From Novimethylophilus kurashikiensis (GTDB taxonomy: Bacteria > Pseudomonadota > Gammaproteobacteria > Burkholderiales > Methylophilaceae): 64,000 bases of DNA. The position numbers and the translations under genes are program-made. The notes below the pieces were generated by a model that saw nothing but the letters and a program-made list of their open reading frames with translations, had not been told where the DNA came from and did no database searches. Location of the stretch: positions 62,001 through 126,000 of the forward strand of contig NZ_BDOQ01000009.1 of NCBI RefSeq assembly GCF_003112435.1. The letters are read 5' to 3'. Numbering within the stretch: the stretch's first letter is position 1; every line of letters begins with the position of its first letter. Below are positions 9,754 to 16,946 of the stretch, piece after piece.

Positions 9754-11883
9754 TTATTGCCCGAGTTTGATCAACGTCGGCACATCCAGGATGAGCGCGA
9801 CCGTGCCGTCGCCCATGATGGTGGCGCCGGAAACGCCGACAACCTTGCGGAAATTGGTTTCCAGGCTCTTGATGACGACCTGTTGCTGGCCTACCAGCGC
9901 ATCGACGAACAACGCGGCTTTCTTACCCTCGGCTTCGATCAATACCAGCACACCGTCGCAGGGATCAGTAATGTCGGTCGCAAGATTGAACACGTTATGG
10001 AGCGCGATGACCGGCAGGTATTCGCCCCGCACATGCACCATGCGGCCTTCACCGGTCACGGTTTTGATGTCCTGTGCCTGCGGTTGCAGGGTTTCAACGA
10101 TGGTGTTGAGCGGAATCACATACAGGCTGTCGCCCAGCCCCACGGTCATGCCGTCGAGGATGGCGAGTGTCAGTGGGAGCCGGATGGTGATCGACGTACC
10201 TTGTCCGGCTTCGGATGAAATGCCAACGCTGCCGCCCATCTCGGTGATGTTGCGTTTCACCACGTCCATGCCAACCCCGCGGCCGGAAACATCGGTCACG
10301 ACCTCGGCAGTGGAGAAGCCGGGTTCGAAGATGAGCATCCACACCTCGTTATCGCTCATGCCCTCGGAGACGGCTAGCCCGCGTTCGCGTGCCTTGTCCA
10401 GAATCTTGTCGCGGTTAAGCCCGCCACCATCGTCGCTCACCTGGATGACGATGTTGCCGCCTTGATGCGACGCCGAAAGGGTGATCGTGCCCTTTGCCGG
10501 TTTGCCCGCGTCAATGCGGACATCAGGCTGCTCGATACCGTGGTCCAGGCTGTTGCGCACGAGGTGGGTGAGGGGGTCGGCGATTTTTTCGATCAGGCCC
10601 TTATCCAGCTCGGTCGTTTCGCCCACGGTGACGAGTTCCACCTGCTTGTTGAGCTTGCCCGCCAGATCGCGCACCACACGGGGAAAGCGACTGAATACGA
10701 AGCTGATCGGCATCATGCGGATCGACATCACCGATTCCTGCAAATCGCGGGTATTTCGTTCCAGTTGCGCGAGGCCGGCATGCAGGCGTTCGAACGTCAC
10801 CGGATCGAGCGCCGCGCCGGTTTGGGCCAGCATGGCCTGGGTAATGACCAATTCACCGACCAGGTTGATCAGTTGATCGACGCGCTCGACACTGACGCGA
10901 ATCGATGAATCGCCGTTGCCGCTGCTGGCGGCGGTTTTACTCGCACCCTGCGGCAGTTTCGGTTTTCCTGAAGGCCGCGACGCAGGGGCTTCTGCCGCCG
11001 GGACAAGTGGTAATTCCTCGAAAAAGCCGAAGCCGGTGTCCTCGACGGCGGAAGGCGCACCGGTAGTAACGGTTTCAACTGACTCGTCGGTGCTTGCATC
11101 AGGCGGAGGCAGCGGCAGGTCGTCGAAAAATCCGAACCCCAGATCGTCGTCGCTAACAGGGGCTGGATGCGTGACATCAACAACATGCTCGATGGAGAAA
11201 TCCTTAGGCGGAATCAAGAATTCCAGGGTTTCTTGCAGCGTTTTTGCTGATGTACTTGTGGTGAGGCGAAACACCCACGGGGTGGATTTGTCGGTTTTTT
11301 TCTTTTTCCCCTTGATCACCGGTTGCTGCAAGGTTTCCAGCTTGCCTTGACGGGTGAGCTCTTCGATCATCGTTTCCAGGATGGCCGGCTGCTTGAGCAG
11401 GAATTTTGCGGGTTGGATTTCTATTCGATAGATGGCTTCGCTGGCTTCTATGTCGTTGTCAATCTCCGGGTTTGCAGAGGAATGACTGCCATCGAAGGTT
11501 TCGGAAAACTCGAGCAACTTGCGGCATACCGCATCCTTGCTCTCGGGGGCGGTAGGCTCGCCGCGGATATGGCCGTTGAGCTGCGCCTTGAGCACATCCA
11601 CGGCTTCCAGGAAGACATCGGTGAGAGGTTCGCTCGGCGTCATCTCGCCTTTGCGCAGACGGTCGAGCAGGTTTTCCAGCACATGCGTGACTTCGGTCAT
11701 GTCTGTAAAACCGAACGTCCCGCTGCCGCCCTTGATGGAATGCGCGGCGCGGAAAATAGCGTTTAGTTCCTCGATGTCCGGGGCCTCGATGTCCATGGAC
11801 AGCAAAAGGCTTTCCATTTCTTCCAGGCGCTCGGCGCTCTCGTCGAAGAACGTCTGGTAGAACTGCCCCATGTCGATACTCAT
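9754..11883 (-). CDS. cheA: CheA chemotaxis histidine kinase
   Basis: CheA autophosphorylates in response to receptors and passes phosphate to CheY and CheB. The product has 709 residues from the ATG at 11883, chosen because GGGAG lies 8 bases upstream and the P1 domain begins at once (MSIDMGQFYQTFFDES). P1 carries phospho-His48 in AAHSIKGGSG. A poorly conserved response-regulator-binding region spans about 185-290. It is followed by an acidic, proline-rich linker with a repeated GFGFF(D/E)(D/E)LPL motif, the dimerisation domain (VERVDQLINLVGELVI), the ATP-binding domain (HLVRNSLDHGIE, DDGGGL, GRGVGMDVV) and the CheW-like P5 domain. The twice-repeated GFGFF segment may be a CheY/CheB docking peptide; that is inference. 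Confidence 0.97.
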   Translation of the reverse strand: MSIDMGQFYQTFFDESAERLEEMESLLLSMDIEAPDIEELNAIFRAAHSIKGGSGTFGFTDMTEVTHVLENLLDRLRKGEMTPSEPLTDVFLEAVDVLKAQLNGHIRGEPTAPESKDAVCRKLLEFSETFDGSHSSANPEIDNDIEASEAIYRIEIQPAKFLLKQPAILETMIEELTRQGKLETLQQPVIKGKKKKTDKSTPWVFRLTTSTSAKTLQETLEFLIPPKDFSIEHVVDVTHPAPVSDDDLGFGFFDDLPLPPPDASTDESVETVTTGAPSAVEDTGFGFFEELPLVPAAEAPASRPSGKPKLPQGASKTAASSGNGDSSIRVSVERVDQLINLVGELVITQAMLAQTGAALDPVTFERLHAGLAQLERNTRDLQESVMSIRMMPISFVFSRFPRVVRDLAGKLNKQVELVTVGETTELDKGLIEKIADPLTHLVRNSLDHGIEQPDVRIDAGKPAKGTITLSASHQGGNIVIQVSDDGGGLNRDKILDKARERGLAVSEGMSDNEVWMLIFEPGFSTAEVVTDVSGRGVGMDVVKRNITEMGGSVGISSEAGQGTSITIRLPLTLAILDGMTVGLGDSLYVIPLNTIVETLQPQAQDIKTVTGEGRMVHVRGEYLPVIALHNVFNLATDITDPCDGVLVLIEAEGKKAALFVDALVGQQQVVIKSLETNFRKVVGVSGATIMGDGTVALILDVPTLIKLGQ

Positions 11884-11918
11884 GGCCGACTCCCGATCGA
11901 TGCTGGCGACTGCAAGGT

Positions 11919-12284
11919 TCAGCCGATGACTTTTTTGACGACTTCGAGCAGCTTGTTGGGATCGAACGGCTTGACCAGCCACCCTGTCGCCCCGGCAGCC
12001 CGACCTTGCGTTTTCATGGCTTCGCCGGCTTCGGTGGTAAGCATGAGGATGGGCGTGGCTTTGTATTGGGGCAGGGCGCGGAGGCTTTTGATCAACGTGA
12101 TGCCATCCATGCGCGGCATGTTCTGGTCGGTGAAGACCAGGTTGAACGACTTGAGCTTGGCCTTGTCCAGGCCGTCCTGGCCGTCTACTGCCTCAGTGAC
12201 CTCATAGCCCGCGCTCTTCAGCGTGAACGACACCATTTGCCGAATGGAAGGGGAGTCGTCGACTGTCAGGATGGTTTTGGCCAT
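11919..12284 (-). CDS. cheY: CheY chemotaxis response regulator
   Basis: This is a single receiver domain of 121 residues with acidic pocket Asp9-Asp10, phosphoacceptor Asp53 in FTDQNMPRMDG, Thr in MLTTEAG and Lys in VKPFDPNKL. CheA phosphorylates it; the phosphorylated form acts on the motility motor or another output. The ATG at 12284 gives the family start MAKTILTVDDS and has GGAG about 9 bases upstream, so a longer 143-residue frame is not used. It lies between the MCP/CheZ-like gene and cheA. Because no flagellar or pilus genes are in view, the output machine cannot be named. Confidence 0.96.
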   Translation of the reverse strand: MAKTILTVDDSPSIRQMVSFTLKSAGYEVTEAVDGQDGLDKAKLKSFNLVFTDQNMPRMDGITLIKSLRALPQYKATPILMLTTEAGEAMKTQGRAAGATGWLVKPFDPNKLLEVVKKVIG

Positions 12285-12330
12285 GAAATAAGCTCCAGTT
12301 TTGGATTGATTTAATAAGGCGTAGTAGGTG

Positions 12331-13563
12331 TCAGAACAGCTCGACGCCACCGGCGTCGATGTTGACCTGCTTGACCGGGTTGTGCCGTGTTCTTTCGATG
12401 AGCGCGCGCGACTCGATCAGCTTGTGTTCCCAGCGCTCGAAGCGATTGTTCTGCTCGATAAAGCGTTCGTCGATGGCGGTGATGCCGTTGAGAATCTCGC
12501 CGATGACGTTGAGCCGGCTTTCGGAGTGTCCGATGAGTTGCGAGGCCAGATCCTGGAATTGGAGGGTGGTGATGGCGGTCTTGACGTCGTTTTCTACCCG
12601 GTCCGTCAAATCGCTAAGCTCGGCCACCGCTGTCATCATGACGTCGTTCATCTTTTGCACGACGCCCATCATGTCTTCGACGCTCTCGCGGGAACTGGTA
12701 ACGACCTGCATATCGGCTGTTGAAAGTGCCTGCACGACTTGTTCCGCCCCTTGCATCGAGGCCACCATGTCGAGCATGTGGCTGCGGATTTGATTGCTGA
12801 AATCGGTGGAACGCATGGACAGCTTGCGGACTTCTTCCGCCACTACTGCGAATCCACGCCCGGCTTCGCCCGCACGTGCCGCTTCGATGGCTGCGTTGAG
12901 CGCAAGCAGGTTGGTCTGGCTGGCAATGCCTTCGACCTCGGTCAGCAGGTGCTGGATATCCTTGACCTCATGGTTGATGAGATCCATCTTGGTAACCAGC
13001 TCTTTGCCCAGGTTGTTGTTTTCAACGCTGCGGTCGACAAACATCGAGAGCACGCCCGATGTGTCGGCAAGGAATTTCTCGATGGTGAGCGTATCTTCGC
13101 GCGAATTTGCTGTATCAGATGTCGTTGATCCGCCAAGATCTTGCGCCTGCTGATGTGCAATCTGGAGCACCAACTGATGTTGATGACGGGAGGCCGATTC
13201 AAGCCCGGTAAAACTGCCGATGAGTTTCTGGATGGCATCGTTGAGCAGGGCTTGCAGCTGGGTCAGTTCGTCCTTCGAGCTGGCAGCCTGGGTCAACAGT
13301 TCTTCGTGGAGGGATTGAAACAGGCCGTCGAAATTGGCCGCCAGTTTGGTCAAGGCCTTTTCGGTCTCTTCGACGTGGTGGCGACCTGCTTGCTGCGCCT
13401 TTTTTAGGGTGGCTGCCAGCAACATGAACCATGCGGCGCAACCGGCGGCTGCAATTCCCATGTCGGAAATACCTCGCAGCTGCAGCGGTGCCTCCATCAC
13501 TCCCAATCCCAGCAACATGGCTGCCGTGATCCCAACGCCCACGTAATACGGGTTATATCGCAC
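12331..13563 (-). CDS. Membrane-anchored MCP-like protein with CheZ-like FQD motif
   Basis: The 410-residue first gene of the chemosensory operon starts with GTG, with AGAGG about 8 bases upstream. Residues 8-52 form two membrane helices. Residues 60-200 are coiled coil, and about 215-275 match the MCP signalling tip ([35 protein letters not shown]). There is no PAS, Cache or HAMP domain. After the hairpin comes [13 protein letters not shown] with Asp338 and Gln342. In E. coli CheZ the catalytic motif FQDLTGQ places Asp143 and Gln147 with the same spacing. With no cheZ in the cluster and cheY immediately downstream, a CheY-P phosphatase role is a reasonable inference. The C-terminus (VELF) does not match the CheR tether. 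Confidence 0.85.
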   Translation of the reverse strand: MRYNPYYVGVGITAAMLLGLGVMEAPLQLRGISDMGIAAAGCAAWFMLLAATLKKAQQAGRHHVEETEKALTKLAANFDGLFQSLHEELLTQAASSKDELTQLQALLNDAIQKLIGSFTGLESASRHQHQLVLQIAHQQAQDLGGSTTSDTANSREDTLTIEKFLADTSGVLSMFVDRSVENNNLGKELVTKMDLINHEVKDIQHLLTEVEGIASQTNLLALNAAIEAARAGEAGRGFAVVAEEVRKLSMRSTDFSNQIRSHMLDMVASMQGAEQVVQALSTADMQVVTSSRESVEDMMGVVQKMNDVMMTAVAELSDLTDRVENDVKTAITTLQFQDLASQLIGHSESRLNVIGEILNGITAIDERFIEQNNRFERWEHKLIESRALIERTRHNPVKQVNIDAGGVELF

Positions 13564-13589
13564 TTGAGACCTCTATATAATAGATTTTA

Positions 13590-13626
13590 TATTTATCAAA
13601 ATTATCACATTTATCATTTACGTCAA
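13590..13626 (-). promoter_or_regulatory. Chemosensory operon promoter with 9-bp TGATA repeats
   Basis: Reading the minus strand, TTGACG (13626-13621) and TAATTT (13604-13599) are spaced 16 bases apart, ahead of the GTG at 13563. The same stretch is four 9-base units: TGACGTAAA, TGATAAATG, TGATAATTT, TGATAAATA. The first unit overlaps the -35 and the third contains the -10. The promoter call is by resemblance only. Confidence 0.5.
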
Positions 13627-13653
13627 GAACAATTTTTTATTTAGGGTGGCCGA

Positions 13654-13689
13654 GAAATAGAAAACCCACTGGCGGATCGCAGTGGGTTT
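13654..13689 (-). terminator. Hairpin after the 39-codon gene
   Basis: AAACCCACTG at 13662-13671 pairs with CAGTGGGTTT at 13680-13689 around an 8-base loop. On the minus strand the stem runs into TTTTCTATTTC. It lies 27 bases past the stop of the small minus-strand gene and should end its transcript before the chemosensory promoter. The U tract is imperfect. Confidence 0.5.
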
Positions 13690-13715
13690 AATCGGGGGCC
13701 AACGTTGCACGCAAT

Positions 13716-13835
13716 TTATTGCGCGCTTGTTTTAACAATCAAGAATTCCTGATTAGGCGGTTGGCCATCGCGTGCAGGTTCTGGTTTTTGCTTGTTGTCT
13801 GCCGGAGGGCGCGGGCGCCTGCGTAAAAACGACAT
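13716..13835 (-). CDS. Small basic proline-rich protein, 39 residues, function unknown
   Basis: The frame encodes MSFLRRRPRPPADNKQ, then a Pro/Gln/Asn-rich middle and the ending FLIVKTSAQ. It has a good Shine-Dalgarno (GAGAAGGA, 7 bases before the ATG), a sigma70-like promoter upstream (13945-13918) and a terminator-like hairpin downstream. Such a complete set of signals is unlikely by chance. The Arg-rich N-terminus and lack of a membrane segment suggest a cytoplasmic peptide that may bind nucleic acid or protein. No family is recognised. Its promoter shares an unusual repeat array with that of the chemosensory operon, so the two may be co-regulated. The RNA itself could instead be the product. 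Confidence 0.5.
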   Translation of the reverse strand: MSFLRRRPRPPADNKQKPEPARDGQPPNQEFLIVKTSAQ

Positions 13836-13890
13836 CGATCTATCCTTCTCTCAAATGATTCGAGTTGATTTTGAGTAACGCCGACATCGA

Positions 13891-13945
13891 ACTATATCAG
13901 CGCTTTCACTTTTATCATTTATAGCACTAATATCACTTAAGTCAA
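13891..13945 (-). promoter_or_regulatory. Promoter of the 39-codon gene with 9-bp TGATA repeats
   Basis: On the minus strand TTGACT (13945-13940) and TATAAA (13923-13918) are 16 bases apart. Six 9-base units run through it: TGACTTAAG, TGATATTAG, TGCTATAAA, TGATAAAAG, TGAAAGCGC, TGATATAGT. As at the chemosensory promoter, the first unit overlaps the -35 and the third ends with the -10. Confidence 0.55.
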
Positions 13946-14134
13946 TAGCTTTTTATGCGATTGGCATAGATTGGTAGTGGATAGGACCGGGAATTTGGGT
14001 TGGGCGTCTAAGCGCAACGAGGAGAACGATGGAGGAACGGCGCAGGGCGAAGATTGCAGTAGCCGACGATTAGAGTTAACAAGCGGCGAAAACGGCATTA
14101 GGCCGCTCATGCAGGAGCAGCCTTAACAGCAGGA

Positions 14135-14659
14135 CTAATGCGAACCGGACTGAAGCTGCTTGGCATGCTCCAGGTGTTCGGCGATCTTGGCTCGCGATTG
14201 TGCGAGTGCGTCTTTCATTTCAGTGTTCTTGGCGCTGGGGATCAGGGTGTTGTCGAAGGTGTCGAGCACGCTCTTATGCTCGGTAATCTCGTTCTCGATG
14301 TACGTCTTGTCGAATTCTTCGCCCTTGAGCGATTTGAGCTTCTTCAGAGATTTGTCGCCGTCATCCTTGAGGCTTTTGCTGACAGCATTGAATTGGGGCT
14401 TGAGGCCCTGTTTCTGCGCCAGCGACTTGATGGCGTCGTTCATGACGGTATGGTCGCCGACCATCTGTTGGGCGAATTCCTTGGTGCCGGTACTGTTGGC
14501 ATGGCTCTGAGCAAAGCTGCCTTCCTTGATCTCGCCAGCGTTGGCGGTTTCAACCACCGATAAGATTTCGCCTTCAGAAAGCGTGGCCGTAGCGGCATAA
14601 AGTTGCAACGGAGTGATTAGCGCGGCATATCCGAATATGAAAAATAGAGGTTTCTTCAT
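14135..14659 (-). CDS. DUF4142 family exported protein
   Basis: The product has 174 residues with a signal peptide (MKKPLFFIFGYAALITPLQL, cleavage near AATA). The rest is a helical DUF4142 domain: LSEGEILSVVETANAGEI, then FAQQMVGDHTVMNDAIK with a His that is typical of the family, and a second half with EHKSVLDTFDNTLIP and AEHLEHAKQL. DUF4142 proteins are periplasmic four-helix ferritin-like bundles of unknown role. AAGGAG 8 bases before the ATG at 14659 fixes the start. The gene is preceded by DUF481 on the same strand, about 100 bases upstream, but need not be co-transcribed. Confidence 0.88.
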   Translation of the reverse strand: MKKPLFFIFGYAALITPLQLYAATATLSEGEILSVVETANAGEIKEGSFAQSHANSTGTKEFAQQMVGDHTVMNDAIKSLAQKQGLKPQFNAVSKSLKDDGDKSLKKLKSLKGEEFDKTYIENEITEHKSVLDTFDNTLIPSAKNTEMKDALAQSRAKIAEHLEHAKQLQSGSH

Positions 14660-14764
14660 CCGAGTCTCCTTGTGTTGTGAATGGCTCCGGGGCGTGCCCG
14701 AAACACAATTCGTCATTATTCGGGAGCAGACGATAGTCACAGTTCGTTATCGCACGATGCCTAT

Positions 14765-15799
14765 CTACCAGCCGTAGCCCAACGTGAACATGAGGATGGA
14801 GTCGGCGCGTTTGCGACCGACCGCAGGGCGACTATCCCAGTTGTACTGGAATTGCGTGCTGGCGTTGAAATTGAAAATGGGCGGAAAACGGATGCCGGTC
14901 TTGGATGTCAGCAGGTAATGGCTGGTTTGCTGGATATCCATCAGCACTTCGTGTTCGTGGAAGAATTTGGTCGAGCTGTGGAACAGCATCTGATCGTAGC
15001 GCAACGCCCAGCGCAGGCCGGGGTAGCTATCGTCCTGAGCTTTATAGAAATCTTCATTGATGTAGTTGACGCCGCCTTCGATGGAAAGGTTGAGGTTGGG
15101 CGTTTCGAAAATCTGATAGCCGGTACCGACGCCCGCCGTACTGCGTAGCTTGAGATCGCGAAAGCGGTCGTTTTCAAATGAGGTGTTCCCGTACACATAC
15201 CATTGCGGCTCCAGGAAGCGGTCATACTTGCCGTTGACGCGGCTGTTGAACTGGGTATTGCGGCCTCGATCCTCAAGGCGGTGGAAGTAGCCGCCGATGG
15301 TGAAGCGGTTTTTCAAGGCACGGAAAACGGTTTCACCGTCGATATTGATCCCTTTTGTCTCGCTGTTGCCTTGGGTGAGGGTGCCGCCTGCGTTGATGTT
15401 GCCCGTCCACTTGTAGCCCTCGCCGGTGAGATCGGGCGATGGGTTGATGTAGCGGGTTTTCATGAGGGAAAAATTCTTTTCCTCGCCACCGTTCTCTTGT
15501 TCCAGCCCAATATCGCCCGGGTCGGTCGAAACCAGTTCCCCGCGCAAGCTGGAACCGTCCGAAAGGACGAGATGCACGGGTTCGTCGGAAGTGATGTTCT
15601 CTATTTCCGACCACTGAACGTTGATAGTCCCCGCATAGTTGGTCTTGAACACCACTGTCGTGGCTTCTTTCTTGACGATAGAGCCGGTGAGCAGGTCGCC
15701 GTTCTTGAGCTTGATCTGGTCGGCCCTGGCTTGAACTTGAAACACGGCCAGCACGATGGCCAGCACGAGCGGTGTTTTAAGGCGGATGCGACGATACAA
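14765..15799 (-). CDS. DUF481 family outer-membrane protein
   Basis: The product has about 344 residues with an N-terminal signal (KTPLVLAIVLAVFQVQARA). Residues 22-105 form a small beta domain (QIKLKNGDLLTGSIVKKEAT, then VVFKTNYAGTINVQWSEI), a YdiY-type start. Residues 125-344 form the DUF481 porin-like barrel: alternating strands such as WTGNINAGGTLTQGNSETKG, ending with the aromatic ILMFTLGYGW expected for outer-membrane insertion. The TTG at 15799 is preferred because GGGAGG precedes it by 6 bases; an upstream GTG at 15835 has no such signal. Function is unknown; some relatives respond to acid or salt. Confidence 0.85.
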   Translation of the reverse strand: MYRRIRLKTPLVLAIVLAVFQVQARADQIKLKNGDLLTGSIVKKEATTVVFKTNYAGTINVQWSEIENITSDEPVHLVLSDGSSLRGELVSTDPGDIGLEQENGGEEKNFSLMKTRYINPSPDLTGEGYKWTGNINAGGTLTQGNSETKGINIDGETVFRALKNRFTIGGYFHRLEDRGRNTQFNSRVNGKYDRFLEPQWYVYGNTSFENDRFRDLKLRSTAGVGTGYQIFETPNLNLSIEGGVNYINEDFYKAQDDSYPGLRWALRYDQMLFHSSTKFFHEHEVLMDIQQTSHYLLTSKTGIRFPPIFNFNASTQFQYNWDSRPAVGRKRADSILMFTLGYGW

Positions 15800-15907
15800 C
15801 GAGGGCCTCCCATGAACGACCGGCCGAAACAGCACCGGCCGCTAGAGGCCGTAAATTAATGGGGATAGAGGCTCTGCTCAGTACGTTAAGCCACTTACGT
15901 GGGCGGC

Positions 15908-16786
15908 TTAAAACTGTAGGCCTGCCGGGCCGTAGAAGTCGTTCATGAGGAATTTTTCAAGCCGGTCGTTATCTTCCAACCGGGCCGAAAGGACCACTTC
16001 ACCGCGTGTCGGCGACATCCAGTTGAAATCGCCGTCGTAATACCGGCGGATGATTTCGATCATTTTCTGGATGACTGCGCGATGGATATCTTCACCCAGC
16101 TTGGCATCGACTTGGTAGGTTTCCTTGCGCGAATAACTGTATTCGCCTTTCCAACCCCGGAAAACAAGTATTGCCGAGTGCTGGTCCATGCGCGGCACCT
16201 GGAAGATGCCGTTGGTGCCTGCCTGGGGCGCCTTGACCTGTTTGACTTCCTCGGTGGTGTCGTCCTGGCTGGGCGCGTGGCGCTGGTCACGCATGGCCTT
16301 GACGTAGGACGCCATGTCGGGGAACTGGGACGGATCCAATGTTTTTGCCGGAGGCGACGGCTGAGGCGCGGCGGCGACAGGCGGCGGTGTCTGCAGTTCC
16401 GGCTTGGACGGTATCGTGATCGGCGAGGGCTTGGGTGTTGTCATCGGCCGCGGAATTTTCACCGTCTTAGGCGGTATGGCTTTCTTGACCGGTTGCGGTG
16501 GTGGGGGTGGCTCAACCGGCGGTGGTGCTGGCGTGGTTTCCGGCTCGGGCGTCTTGGTCGGCTTATGGGCGAGATTGACGACGATGGTGGAGGGCAGCGC
16601 GGGTTTGACCTCCTCATTCAGCAGTTTTTCGCGTACCACCACGAATAGCAGCAACGCGTGCAGCAGCACCGAAATCATGAACGCCAGCGAGAAATTGCGC
16701 GAGATTCGGATGGTCCCGTCGCTACGCTGGGACGATATCCAGCTCGGCACGGAAGCGGTCAATACGGGTTGGGCAGGGCGCTGCAT
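15908..16786 (-). CDS. TonB-like proline-rich inner-membrane protein
   Basis: The 292-residue protein has one membrane helix near 33-52 (FSLAFMISVLLHALLLFVVV) followed by a periplasmic region rich in Pro, Lys and Thr (about 75-150), the layout of TonB and TolA. The C-terminal 110 residues (from about 180: GIFQVPRMDQHSAILVFRGW, then EKFLMNDFYGPAGLQF) do not match a clear TonB C-terminal domain. No exbB or exbD is adjacent. It may span the periplasm to contact an outer-membrane partner, perhaps the DUF481 protein encoded next to it; that is inference. The start is not supported by a good Shine-Dalgarno. Confidence 0.7.
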   Translation of the reverse strand: MQRPAQPVLTASVPSWISSQRSDGTIRISRNFSLAFMISVLLHALLLFVVVREKLLNEEVKPALPSTIVVNLAHKPTKTPEPETTPAPPPVEPPPPPQPVKKAIPPKTVKIPRPMTTPKPSPITIPSKPELQTPPPVAAAPQPSPPAKTLDPSQFPDMASYVKAMRDQRHAPSQDDTTEEVKQVKAPQAGTNGIFQVPRMDQHSAILVFRGWKGEYSYSRKETYQVDAKLGEDIHRAVIQKMIEIIRRYYDGDFNWMSPTRGEVVLSARLEDNDRLEKFLMNDFYGPAGLQF

Positions 16787-16946
16787 GAACGGCGGGTGTT
16801 GGCTTGCTGGAGCGTAGGCGAGCGATGGGGCGTATTGTTGATCGGTTTACCGGCGGAGTCAAACAAAGACAGGCACAAGGCGGATGCCCTGTACCCGTAG
16901 AGATGGAGATGATCTTGAAAGTTCCTGGGCGGCCGAGCCAGCTTAG

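Noticed and set aside
14029-14073. Fourteen-codon plus-strand frame with a GAGGAG site before it
   Set aside because: Too short to separate from chance, with no terminator or conserved feature.
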